A stretch of DNA of 64,000 nucleotides from assembly GCA_013146195.2 (NCBI GenBank), contig CM028380.1:78248556-78312555 (forward strand). Reading direction: 5' to 3'. Source of the DNA: Codonopsis lanceolata (lineage: Eukaryota; Streptophyta; Magnoliopsida; Asterales; Campanulaceae). A program made the position numbers and the translations under genes. The notes under the pieces are model-generated. The model was given only the letters and a program-made list of their open reading frames with translations. It was not told the DNA's origin and did not search any database. Below, piece after piece: positions 34,297 to 45,349 of the stretch; positions within the stretch are counted from its first letter, which is position 1, and each line of letters starts with the position of its first letter.

Positions 34297-34891
34297 TAAT
34301 AATAAGAATAATAATAACAATTAAAGTAATAATAATAATGAATAACTATTATTATTTTATAATAATAATAAAAGCAATAATAATATTAATAAATAATAAT
34401 ATATGAATAATGATAATAGTAATAATAATAAGAAGAAGAATCAATATAAAAAATAAAAAATAATCATAATAATAATAATAAAATTCATAATGATAATAAT
34501 AAAAGTAATATTAATAATAATATAGTAAAAATAATTGTAATAATAATAAGTAATAATGATAGTATTATTAATAATAATAAAAGTAATATTAATATTAATA
34601 AAGTAATAGAGGTAATATTAGCAATAATAAAATTAATAACAACAATAAGTAATAATAAATACTAATATTAAAAATTTATAATAACAATAATAAACTTAAT
34701 TTTAATTTTAATAAAATAATAATAGTAATAATAATGATAATAATACTAATAAAATTACTATTAATATTAATAAAATAATCAAAATGCAATAATAATAATA
34801 ATAATAATAGTAATAATGATAATAATAATAATAATAATTTTATTATTATTATTAAGAATAAAAGTAATAATAATAATAATAATAATAATAA
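34297..34891. repeat. Long AAT-rich microsatellite region
   Basis: Almost 600 bp of AAT/ATT trinucleotides with frequent single-base interruptions. The order is variable, so it is an old compound microsatellite. Confidence 0.95.
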
Positions 34892-35506
34892 CGTAAATCA
34901 CATTTTGTGATGAGGTTATTTTAGTCTTTATATTTGAATTCAACACTTTTTCGACTTACTAATCAAACACACACACTAACTAATGAAAACTAATCAACAC
35001 TTTCAAAAAGTTAAATCAAACAGCACCGGTTATCAGTTATCAGTCATAAGTAATAAGTTATCAATACATATTAATAAGTTAAATCAAACAGGTTCATACT
35101 CCTTTAATCCTTTTATCCTGTATAGTAAAAAATAAAAATATTAAAAATAAAAAGTTCCCAATTGCACCCCCTTTTTTCCCAAACATGTTTCCTTCAATTC
35201 CACCTTTGTGGGTGCAATTGAAATATAAAAATATCTTTCGTACAGTCTCTCTGTTAATCCGCGTTAACAAGTTCGTTATAAAATTGGATGAGGCATTGAC
35301 GACAAGGACCGCATCGCACCCAATTATTGAGTACATTAGTCACATTTGAGATATTATAATGTGTTTGGTCAAATCGTTTACTTAAAAATAATACGATGGT
35401 TATTTTGATAATTTTTCCTAATTTTACTTTTTTGCATTGCATCTTTTCAAAATACACTAAAATTATTTCTATTATTTTAGGAATATGATTATTTTTTGAA
35501 TAAAAT
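34892..35506. other. AT-rich intergenic DNA
   Basis: No recognisable gene or element. The ORFs at 35094-35457 are on AT-rich sequence without a signature. Confidence 0.45.
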
Positions 35507-35676
35507 TTTCATCTATCGGCGGTGTAGAAATCTTTTATACACAAGCGGCCCTTCGATCATGACACGTGATAATCACAATTTTGTCTTGAATTTCTTAAAT
35601 TTTGATTGGTCACATGTCGCGATATACAAAGGTCCGCTTCTGTAAAAAAGATTTTAGGTGGATGAAAATTTAATTC
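35507..35676. mobile_element. MITE family M2, copy 1
   Basis: Left TTTTCATCTATCGGCGGTGT followed by AGAAATCTTTTATACACAAG. The right end is its inverted copy (CTGTAAAAAAGATTTTAGGT then GGATGAAAAT). Related copies are at 56392-56520 (partial), 56974-57147 and 63207-63380. Confidence 0.65.
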
Positions 35677-36071
35677 TTTTTTTTAACAAACTAATGAAAA
35701 AAAATGTATGACTATTTTTTTGGGGATAGGGGGAGTAAGTTACATTGGATGGAAAAAAAAAAAGTTGGAAATATACTTATTTTCTTATCCTCTTATTAAC
35801 TGTTTGATTTGTTTTTTTCCATTTTGCAATAGGCAAATGATATTACGAGATAGAGCTCATAGTAATAATATCAGCTATAGCAGATATACCGCTGGATCAA
35901 AACTTAATAAGATCTCTAATTTTTAATAAGATCAAATGTCAAATCCTTGAAAGGTTAAAATAGTCAATGTAGATCTCGAAAATAAAATCTAAATCTTCCA
36001 CCAAATCTTCTTATGGTCTTCCTTTGTTTCACTCTTCCACCCAAATCTTCTTTCTGTATTCCAAGACTAAC
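35677..36071. other. AT-rich intergenic DNA
   Basis: No gene is seen, apart from possible 3' sequence of the minus-strand gene at 36072-36593. In one reading that gene's frame stays open to about 35967. Confidence 0.4.
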
Positions 36072-36593
36072 CTTGAAATTGGGGCTCTTCCCTCTGATGG
36101 AAGAATTTGAACAAACACTTGCAGGCGAGGCGATGGTTTTGAGCACTTACTGATAAGCAGGTGAAGCAATTTCAAACACAGAACGGCACATGACGGTGGG
36201 AATCGGCAGCGAAAGCGATGCACAATGGGGTGGAGATGGCGATGGTGATACTGATGCTGACGCAATATGAACACTCTCAGACGACATAGGATTTGGAAGA
36301 ACAGAGGGTTGTGGTTGTGGGTTGGATGAATAGGGAATTGAGGCAGAAAGAGTGCGATAGAGAGTGAATTTAGAAGGTTCAATTGGGTTAGTGAGGGGAA
36401 AGTTAAGCCTGGTGAAACCATTAAGATTGAGTATCTTAAGGTTGGGTTCTTGAAGGGATGATGGTGAAGGTGATCGTCTCTTTAGAGTTCTGTGGCGGCG
36501 ACTAATGGCCGTGGTGGTGGTTATAATAGGGTGGTCGCCAGCGTCAGGAATGATGGTGGTGGCACTGTGTTGATGGGTTTCTTGATCACTCAT
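36072..36593 (-). CDS. Ser/Pro-rich protein of unknown function
   Basis: The start ATG is at 36593-36591 on minus. About 147 codons are open: an N-terminal TTTTAISRRHRTLKRRSPSP basic/Ser region, then LKILNLNGFTRLNFPLTNPI, then a Ser/Pro-rich tail ending RSVFEIASPAY. A good donor (CA|GTAAGT) follows at 36151, and an acceptor at 36094-36096 allows a 22-nt second exon (36072-36093). Alternatively that frame runs on to a stop near 35967. I do not recognise the family. Composition and a coherent frame on top of plausible splice signals suggest a real plant gene or recent relic. A PIF-like MITE ends 33 bp upstream of the start codon, so the original promoter is displaced. Confidence 0.4.
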
Positions 36594-36625
36594 ATTTGGC
36601 CCTTTGTTTTTATCTTTCACTTTAA

Positions 36626-37278
36626 GAGCATCTCCAATGTGAGAATTCTTCCCACAAATTCTTAACTGGATCCCACTGCCACATACACATTTTTCTCTTT
36701 TTCTCTACTTAAGAATTAATCTTCCCATTGTATACGATTCTTAACATATTCTTAACTAGGTCCCACTGCCACCTCATTAACTTTACATTTCATTCTTATT
36801 TTTATACTTTTTAACAAATAAATTTATTTCACGTTAAATATTTAAATATTTCGTATAAATAATTAATTTATAAATTAAGACAAAAATTAATTTAAAAATA
36901 ATACAAACGGTCATATTGGTTAAATAATACAAAAATTTGAATTTAAAAAATTTTTTTAATCTTTTGTTTTAATTACAAACGGTCATATTGGTTAAAAAAA
37001 ACGTTTTTTTTGGTTTGACAGTTGCAGCAGCCGCCGGGCCCACTCTCCGCTGCCTTGGATGCGCCTGATCCGCGTGTGTCATACACGCGCCCGCTACAAA
37101 GGGTGTGTGCATCCCACGCTCCTATATTGTGAATGTGGTTCTTCATCAATTTTTGGTTTCTTAATTAAGAAACTAATTTTCTCTCTCCTCCTTAGAATTC
37201 ATTAAGAATTCAACATTGGGAAAGAATGTTGGATTCTTAATGGAAGAATCCATTAAGAATTGCACATTGGAGGTGCTC
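36626..37278. mobile_element. PIF/Harbinger-like MITE, TAA target duplication
   Basis: Inverted ends GAGCATCTCCAATGTGAGAA and (reverse complement of the right end) GAGCACCTCCAATGTGCAAT, with TAA on both sides (36623-36625 and 37279-37281). 653 bp, non-coding. The 3-bp TAA duplication is the PIF/Harbinger hallmark. Confidence 0.85.
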
Positions 37279-37281
37279 TAA

Positions 37282-38527
37282 CAAACTTCGGAAATGTAAA
37301 CCAAGTCACTTCTACATTTTTTTAGTTGTTAATGACTTTTTGGAATAGCATCCAAATCTACCACCGGTGTGCATTGATCAGTTTACATCCTCCATTCTCA
37401 AAAGGCAAAACAAGCGTCAGGGAGTAAGAATGTAGCAGATAATTGGAGAGCTTGTGAAGGCAATTGCTACATCAATCAATGATGCTTCGAGTTCTATTTC
37501 ACTTGCAAGTCGCGACTTCCCATCAAAATGTTCCTTGAGTTCTTTTTCTTTGTTTTCACTTTCTCAATGATCCCACCATTTGTTTCCCTTAATTCATTAT
37601 TCAATCAGTAATTACAAAACTTTAAATAAATAAAAAAAAGACCTTCCATGTGGTTCGTCCAAGAAATTACAAAGTTTAATTTGTGTTAGAAAGAAAGAAA
37701 AAAAGAAGAAGGAAAAGTCAAATGGAGGAAGAAGGAGAAGATATGAAACTGACAGAGTTGAAGATTGCCGGTATCTGAGTTTTATTTTCATGACCGAATT
37801 GACTGTTTTACCCTTTATATGTTATGACATGCTTTCCTTATCATCTTACACATAATCACATCAAAATTTAGAGATATTATTAAATTTTGATCTAACGATA
37901 TGTATGTTAGAGCTGATATTAGTATCACGAGCTCAAGCTCGCAATATCAGGACGCTTTGCAATAAATTCATGATGAATATTCAGTTCATTTGATTAGAAA
38001 ATCGATAAAATACAAAAATTAATCAGATCAAAAGGAATTGATGGATGGAGGAAATATATCCACTCAGCAAAGTAGTTTTCAAATTCTAAATATTTGGTCA
38101 ATTAAAGAGTTAACAAATTATTTTTTTCCCTAGTGAAGACTGTTTCCTAAGATCTTTTTTTAATGAAAAAGTTCTAAGTTATTCTTGATTCGGGTAATAA
38201 CTCGTAATTTGCCATCTCAAAGCACAATCATAAAAACATTTCCTCTTTTTTTGGTGCTTAACACAACTACAAGAATAAATTCGTTACAGTTTTGTAAAAT
38301 AATATATTTAATTTTGAATTTTTTTTCCTTTAATTCAAGAGACACAACCATAACCATTCCAAAAACTAGAAAAAAGGGTGATAACTGTGTCGGTTCCCTA
38401 CCATCAATTTTCAACCGTTCAAGGAAACTGTTTTTTTTAACCACTAAAATACACTTTTTATGGCAAAAAGATGAGTGCACTCTTAATGAAATTTGATCAG
38501 ACACGCGCTACATCGTAACTATTAGTT
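37282..38527. other. Intergenic DNA
   Basis: No supported gene. The overlapping ORFs at 38185-38504 are in AT-rich sequence; one 38-bp stretch at about 38315-38352 resembles 44880-44935. Confidence 0.4.
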
Positions 38528-38745
38528 GATGCATCGTAATTCCAAAATTTGCATCGAAAATCTAATTTTTGAATCAGGATTTTCTGTATCATAAATTTGA
38601 TGTGTGTATCGCGAAATCCAATTTGTTCATCGGGATTTTCTAATGTATTATAATTATCAAATTAATGCATTGCGATATTAAAACAATGCATTGCACTTCC
38701 AAATAGGTGCATCGGGATGCACAAATAATGCATCGTGATTAAATT
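38528..38745. repeat. Degenerate tandem array with TGCATCG core
   Basis: About eight imperfect units share (A/T)TGCATCGxGATT or close variants (TTGCATCGAAAATC, GTTCATCGGGATTT, ATGCATTGCGATAT, ATGCATCGTGATT). Spacing varies between about 20 and 40 bp. Non-coding. Confidence 0.65.
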
Positions 38746-38921
38746 TTCTCTTTCCAATCATGCCTTCCCTTCTTTTTTGTTCGAGACTCCAATTTATTTT
38801 TTCTCTTCATCTTCTCCAACAAGACGCACACACATAACTACCAGGTTTGAGTTATTTATGAGTTTTGATTTCAGGAATTGAAAAAGGAACCTAAAACTGA
38901 AGAATATGGGGTCCCCCCCCC

Positions 38922-40215
38922 TGTAGACACCCCAATTTCGTACCCATGATATGTAACTCTGGCATGCGATATCAAGAACTGTTTAAAATTAACAAATGTC
39001 AAGTTACATGGTTGAAAATGTAAAAGGAAAAAGTAGGATGCATGAACAGTGAACTGCAGGGGAGGAAAGTGTCAAAAATTAAAGTGAATAGTGAGCTTGG
39101 TGCCACACCAAGGGCTGTGGGTGCCGCACCCAAGGAAGCATGGTGCCGCACCAGAGAAGGCTTTAGGCCGCGTCAGTCTTCAACGTAGCTCTCTCATATT
39201 AACGCATTGTACATCTGTTGAGGCTCGCGGTACTCACCATCGAAGCGGCTGGAAGAATTCTGAAAATGCCGGATGAATCCTTCTCTCCAACTATAAATAG
39301 AAGGCCCCGGTTGCTCATTCAGTTGTTCAGAAAAATCCCAACGAAGCTCTATCTCTCCGCGTTCCTTCGAGAGAATAGTTACGAGAGGTGTGAGATAGGT
39401 GAGTGAAGCCCCTAAAAGTCTCCAAACCCCGTCCAAACTCCGTCAAAATAAAAATCCACCGGTTATAAGTGATCCCTAGCTTAGTTGTTAGGTATCCACC
39501 TCACTTCCCTGGCCCAAAAATCTCAAAGTAAGCCGTTACTCTGCCTGAGTAATGAGCTGAAAAACTAAAAAACTAAGCCAATATTCCGTCCAACCAAAAA
39601 GGCCAAAACCAACCAAAATAAGCTATCACTCTGCCCGAGTAGACAAGCCAAAACTACCATATATAAGCCGTCACTCTGCCCAAACCACTTCATCAACAAG
39701 CAATAAAAGTCTCCCTCTCCCGAGAAGGACAGAGCGAGCACACCCCGCTCTAAAAGGTAAAAGCCTTTAAGGGCATTATTTTAGTTATTTATTTACTTTT
39801 CAGTTCATTTATTATTTAAAGTTGGTATTTAAATCCGGCCCAATATAGTTATTATAAACCGTTGTGCTGCCCGGATTAGATTAGGAAATACTATGTAAAA
39901 GAGTCGTTATAATGGCCAAATATTTTTAAATACATTTGTAATTATTGTAAGGAAATGGCTGCAAGTCCGTAAATAATGTAGTCACGGATGTATTTGTTTT
40001 ATTTCATGTCTTTTAATGCTTTATTTATCTGCTAAATAAATATAACAATAAGCATACTTCAGCCAAAAACTATTTTGAGACCGAAAGGCGAGTTGGGTGC
40101 ATAGCACCTTCCCAACTCATAACTTAGCCTCCGAACCCGCTTTTTATCTCTGATTTTCTTTTTTCTAGTTTTTCTTTATTTTTGCCTTAAAATAAAGATG
40201 TCGACTCTAAAAACA
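38922..40215 (+). repeat. Gypsy LTR and start of internal region
   Basis: Begins TGTAGACACCCCAATTTCG, a familiar start of plant Gypsy (Tat/Ogre-type) LTRs. It has a TATA box in ACTATAAATAG (about 39290), the block GACCGAAAGGCGAGTTGGGT near the end, and at 40198-40240 a degenerate TGTCGACTCT...CCAGTGGGGCC. The last stretch resembles the GGCGACTCCGCTGGGG PBS region of such elements. No second LTR or pol is present, so it is a solo or truncated LTR. Duplicated segments with GTCACTCTGCCCGAGTA-type words occur inside (39535-39675). Confidence 0.65.
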
Positions 40216-40620
40216 ATTTGGATCCAGTGGGGCCTCGCAATACTCCTTCTTTGCACTTTTCTGCTCTCCCATAAAAAAGGGAGAATGTGAATGGAAGGGT
40301 GATGTATTCTCATATCCTGGTATCCCCTAAACAAGGGATAACTTGATACGGGAAACCCAAAGCTCCCATAGTGATCTGAAACGAGCCATAAGACATTTTT
40401 ATAATAAAATCCACTAAAGGCAACTGAGGCGCATTCCAACGCGCTAACATAGACAGCACTCCTCTCGTACTTTTGATTTCGTCTTCCCCTAAACAAGGGA
40501 GGGTGGAACGAGAGCAGTGGTGTCCCGCATCCGCACGTACACGCACCCCTAACCAAGGGCGGGCGCGGGTCGCACCCCTCACACCCCCCCCCCAAAAAAA
40601 AGAAGGACATTTTTCATTTA
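40216..40620. other. Internal-region scrap with three CCCCTAAACAAGGG-like motifs
   Basis: The motif (C)CCCTAA(A/C)CAAGGG occurs near 40324, 40486 and 40546 in otherwise unrelated sequence. It could be the 5' internal sequence of the Gypsy element that begins at 38922. Overlapping minus ORFs (40610-40176, 40582-40310) show no domain. Confidence 0.4.
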
Positions 40621-40796
40621 CTATGGAGAGAAATCCTTTGAATGCAATGTAAAAAAGTTTGTACTCCTAACCAATCTATAGTGGAAGTCCTCGGAATATC
40701 AAGTTTCTTAATTCTGTTATATATATAAAAGCTAGGTAGTTCAAAAGAAGTAAAATCCCGTCAAAATATATTTGCTAAAAAAAGAAAGTCATCTTT

Positions 40797-41150
40797 GAGT
40801 ATTATTATATAGTAGTTAGCATGCATTGAGAACACAAATCTGATTAATTGATTAATTACACAACTCTCAAATTTTATTGAAAATATGCACATGTGCTAGA
40901 AAATACCGAGTTTCTATGTAGTTGTATTTAATAGGAGTAGTCACACGTTGAAAATCTGTAAATACAAATCTCTTTTGGTGCACACTTAATTTACTGATTA
41001 ATTAAAATGAGCAAATAACATTGAAATAAGAACAAATGTGCTATAAAAATCATGTTCATTGAATACATGTGATTACAGAATAAAATATAACCATAATTAA
41101 TTATAAAAAACATGCTATGGAAATCTTCATATATGACTTGTCTGTATTTG
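40797..41150 (+). repeat. Dispersed repeat, partner of 63651-64000
   Basis: GAGTATTATTATATAGTAGT, TTAGCATGCATTGAGAACAC and TATGACTTGTCTGTATTT all recur, in the same order and orientation, at 63655-63990. It is an old non-coding repeat family. Confidence 0.75.
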
Positions 41151-42944
41151 AAACTTTTCTGTCTCTTTCATCGTATCTGAAATTATAATATCAAAACAAA
41201 ATTTATTTTTGCAAATAACCACAATTAATTATAATTTATTGGTAAATCATATGAATATATACAATTAAATCATAGTAGTAGATACCAACCACAAATTATA
41301 AATATTTAATAAATCTTTATGTTATATAGAAAAGAATATACATCTGAATTACTATTTATAGACTTAAGATCCTAAATTTTAATAACAAAAAATATCAATT
41401 ATTAAACTCTAGAAAATTATGAACGAGAAAATGACTTAAACAATTCATAAAATAATAGATTAAATGATATCAATTATACGCTGACGATTGGGTGGGTTGG
41501 GTCGAAACGGATCATGTCTCATTATGATCCAAAATTAAACGGGTCGATCCGTTTTAACCAACATTTTTTGTCAAGAAACCTAAACTTATATAGCAAAAAT
41601 ATGGGTAACGGGCTCGACCCACTAATTTTTTTGGCTCAAAATGGGTAACCGGTTCGACCCAAAAAAATTAACTGGTTTGGTTGAGTCGGATAATTTTCAA
41701 GCCGGGTTGAGTGGGTTAACGAGTTTTAGATTGTAATTGTCAGACCTAATTATACCGATATAATTTGTTCCCTTCATCATTTTTTTCTTTATTTTTAAAT
41801 TTTGTTCATAATCTTTATTTTATTTGAGTATATTTTAATTAAAAGACATATATGCACGTGAATTTAATGCACAGATATTAAACTAGTTAAAGCTAAGACC
41901 GACTTAGCCAAACATGCATACGCAGACCTTGCAAGCCAATTCTCATAAGAACTTCACTCATCTAAGTAAAAGAATTTCCTTTTGTCAAATTCTTCGACGA
42001 AAGTACTCTTTATGGCTCGAAAAGAATCAATAGTAAAACTCTAAAGCCTTGATGGAAGAATTCTCAAATCTAGTCATAATGTATGAAAAAAAATGTCTTC
42101 CTTTTCTTAGCGGACAGTCCTTTATGTAATATGGGTGGTACGGTGAATTATTATAAACAGAAAAGAAGATGGTTAATGATGTTTCAAATTTGGAGAGGGG
42201 GGGAGAGGGAACCATTTGATTTCAGCAAAACTTCAGTGTGAAAGAAGATGGCATCTGGTTTGCGATCGTATAATTTATGGTCTTTTTTCTTCCAACTTTT
42301 GCTCGTGGGGGCATTTTAGGACAAAAATTATGAAAGCTTCTTTTCGAATTAAAAAAAAAATAGAGGACTAAACATGTTAATTTTTTTGAAAAGTGTACCG
42401 ACCTGCAATTTATCCAAACAAAAAAAAATATTAGGAAATAAACTTACGCCAGACATTTCTAATACAACGTTTGGATTCTTTCCAACTCATATAAAAACTA
42501 GTGCGTGCCCCCACTAACAAGTTGATCTAAAAGTCTACTGATGATGTTGATGTCTAGTAGTAGTGTGAGGTCACCATATAAAGTACATTCAAAACCAAAT
42601 CTTACCCGAAGTTGGACTGGAACAAAAATGTCGAGTCACAAAATGTCACAAAATGTCATCGAGTCACAAAATGTCGTCGTTGGACTGGAACAAAACGTGA
42701 TTAATTCTTACCCGAAGTTTATGTTTGTGAAGTGCGGTGGTGGTGGGAATGATTCGATGTTGGATCTGATGGAGAAGGAAAGAGATGAAGGTTGAGGACA
42801 TTTCAAGTTGTTTAAATGAAGATACCCAGATTTATAAACCCCCAAGTTATATTATTTATCGTTGATATTTACATGGGTAAAATAAATATTCGATAAGTCG
42901 TGTTGGGGTTGTTGACAAAAAGTTGGATGGATTTAGAATAATTC
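41151..42944. other. AT-rich DNA with fragments of a diverged repeat family
   Basis: 41480-41745 contains GGGTCGAAACGG, GGGTTAACGAGTTTT and GTAATTGTCAGACC, words that recur around 43665-43930, 52545-52640 and 53430-53720. This suggests a dispersed hAT-like family with GACAATTACAA ends. 42600-42700 has a short internal repeat (GAGTCACAAAATGTC). The plus ORF at 42541-42795 spans that repeat and is not credible. Confidence 0.4.
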
Positions 42945-43125
42945 CTTTTAGGGTCAAATAATTAACAACTTTAGGGGGTTTGGCCTCAATTTTAGTTTAA
43001 GTGGAGTTTAACCAAGTTTGGTGAACTAAGGTGTGAGTGTGCGTAATACCTCATTTAATTAGGTAATTCAGATTTAGAATATGTTGGAATTGCTTTCTTC
43101 ATCAATTTTGGTTTTAGTATGTTAT
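42945..43125 (+). pseudogene. F-box gene relic (end of exon 1 to start of exon 2)
   Basis: ATTCCTTTTAGGGTCAAATA, GGGGTTTGGCCTCAATTTTA, a TTTGGTGAACTAAGGTGTGAG stretch and AATTAGGTAATTC line up in order with the end of exon 1, intron 1 and exon 2 of gene 1. Large deletions and no open frame. It shows that the F-box cluster once had more members. Confidence 0.7.
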
Positions 43126-44957
43126 GTTAGATAAAAGAAAAACGAATTGAAAATACATGAAAATTTATAACCTAAAATTTTCAAGTTTTAACCACTTTTA
43201 AATTAGAAAATGAAAGTTCGCGAGTGCATCATACATGACCATGATGTATTATTTGGGATCCTCTATTTTATTAATTTAACCTTTATACTAATAATTTAAT
43301 TATGAAAACACTACAATTTAATATTACACCCTAAACACTCACACGACCACTATTATCAATTTGAGTAATTCAAATTATTGCACTTCTTATTATTATTTTT
43401 TTTTTTGTAAAAACCGTCTTTTAGGTTTTTTTCTGTAAAATAGATCTAACTGGCTCGACAAACCGTGTGTTGTTGGATTTAGTTGCGAGAGTGAAGAGTT
43501 TCGTCTAATGAATTAAGATGATTCGCAACACGCTCTCACATAAAATCTTCAAATATGATATTTATTACGAGCTTAAAAGTACGATGATCGCATCTAATAT
43601 TTATTACAAACTAAAAAGTACGATGATCACGTAACAATCCTGAAATAGTACAATGGTTGAAATTAGGACTGTCGATTGATGAGTGGATTAAATTGAGTTT
43701 TGGTCGGATTGGAATAGGTAACGAGTCGAAACCCGCTAGAGACCAAATATCAAACGTGTGGAAATGGATCATGTTGAAACGTGTATCGGGTTAAAACGAC
43801 CCAACTTTCAAAAAACATGAATTTATTGTATAAAAAGTTATGGGTTGAAACGGATAATGTGTCCGACACAACTTTAACCAAAACTATTAATGAGTTGGGT
43901 GGGTTAACGAGTAATGAATTTGTAATAGTCAAACAAAAAAAAATTAAATACTACCAACGGTTGGTACCAAAAAAATAATTATGAACTGCAATTTTAACAA
44001 TATTTCAAAGATAATGCACAAATTCTCAATCAAAACTTTAACGGACCGGTCAAAATTAAACTTTTTGAACTCCCTCGTTTCAAAAAGAAAAATAATCAAA
44101 ATGGGACAAGTAAAACATTTTTAAATTGTAACTTTATTTACTTGTATTCCTTCAAATTGCACTAAAATCATTACTGTTTTTAGGAATATTTAGGCAACCC
44201 AATTAAAAAAGAAAGACTTTTGTTTAGGAAATATATTTATTTTGTTATCATCTTATTAACTGTTTGAAAATTACGTTAAGTTGATAAAAATCACATCTTA
44301 ATTAGAAAGGCGATTAATTTTTTTTCTATTTCTTCCTACATTTTGCAACAAAGTTTTGCCGAATATTCTTTTCATTTAATTAGGAAATCGATAAATACAA
44401 AGAATTAATTAAATAGAAGGGGATTGATGGATAGGAAAAATCTATCAACTCAGCAAAGTAATTTGCTTCAAAACTTATTAACAAAATTTCATATTATTTT
44501 GCAAAACAAAAATAATTAAATGTTATACGAAGTATAACTATAAATTTTTCTTATATCACACTTTTATTTAGACGCTATCGTTTCAATTAACGTAATTATA
44601 CGATATACTCGAATTGTACCATAGGCACGGGCACCGGCCATCTAGTAATATACAAAAGTGCTATATCACCCAACTGCAACACTTGATCGACATTTATTTT
44701 ACGTGTGCCAAATGCTTCACATATTACAGTAGAGTGTTGCGGTTGAAAAATACCTTACAATCTATTTTCGCGCGAATAATGAACAACCGAACACAACAAA
44801 CACGAGCTCCCTCCCGCGAAAAAAAAATAGAAATCAATTTCATTTCAAAGAATAAATTCGTTATAGTTTTGTAATAGAAAATTTAAAATTTTGAATTTTT
44901 TTCCTTAAATTTCAAGAGACAACAACCTTAACCATTCCACAAACAAACAAAATTAAC
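43126..44957. other. AT-rich intergenic DNA
   Basis: No gene is seen. 43665-43930 belongs to the GACAATTACAA repeat family. 44600-44650 holds the inverted copy of GTGCCCGTGCCTATGG (also at 6422) next to CCGGCCATCTAGT, possibly the terminus of a Helitron-like element. Confidence 0.4.
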
Positions 44958-45216
44958 GCCTCGTTTAGTGCAGCGTTTTGAAAACGCAGCTTTTTCAAAA
45001 CGTAATTTTATTTTTGTAAACACGTTTGGAAAACTATTTTAAAACGTTATTTTTCATAAACAGACTAGTTGAAAATATAACATATTTTTAAAATGCTACA
45101 AAAAGGAGCGTTTTAAAACGCTCCACGTTTTTAAAATGCTGCATTAAAACACTTTTAAACAGAAAACGTTGCGTTTTTTACCAGCTTTTTGACCAAAACA
45201 CTACACCAAAACAACG
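44958..45216 (+). mobile_element. MITE family M1, copy 2 (promoter of F-box gene 2)
   Basis: Starts GCCTCGTTTAGTGCAGCG and ends near CACTACACCAAAACAAC. The interior is full of AAAACGC/GCGTTTT motifs as in copy 1 (19115-19402). It ends only 22 bp before the TATA box of F-box gene 2. Confidence 0.75.
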
Positions 45217-45237
45217 GTTGGATCCTTTAATTCCAAC

Positions 45238-45250
45238 TATAAAAACACTT
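45238..45250 (+). promoter_or_regulatory. TATA box of F-box gene 2
   Basis: TATAAAAACACTT, identical to the one before gene 1, 112 bp before the start codon. Confidence 0.7.
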
Positions 45251-45349
45251 GCTCTCTTGTGATTATCTCCCAACTCATAAAGCCATATTACACACTGCAA
45301 GTGCAATTTATTCTCGAGTCCTTCAATTCAATTCGTCCCAAACACTGCA

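Noticed and set aside
40176..40610. Minus ORFs of 144 and 90 codons
   Set aside because: They run across the Gypsy LTR boundary and repeated CCCCTAAACAAGGG motifs; no protein signature.
42541..42795. Plus ORF of 84 codons
   Set aside because: It spans an internal tandem repeat (GAGTCACAAAATGTC) and shows no domain.
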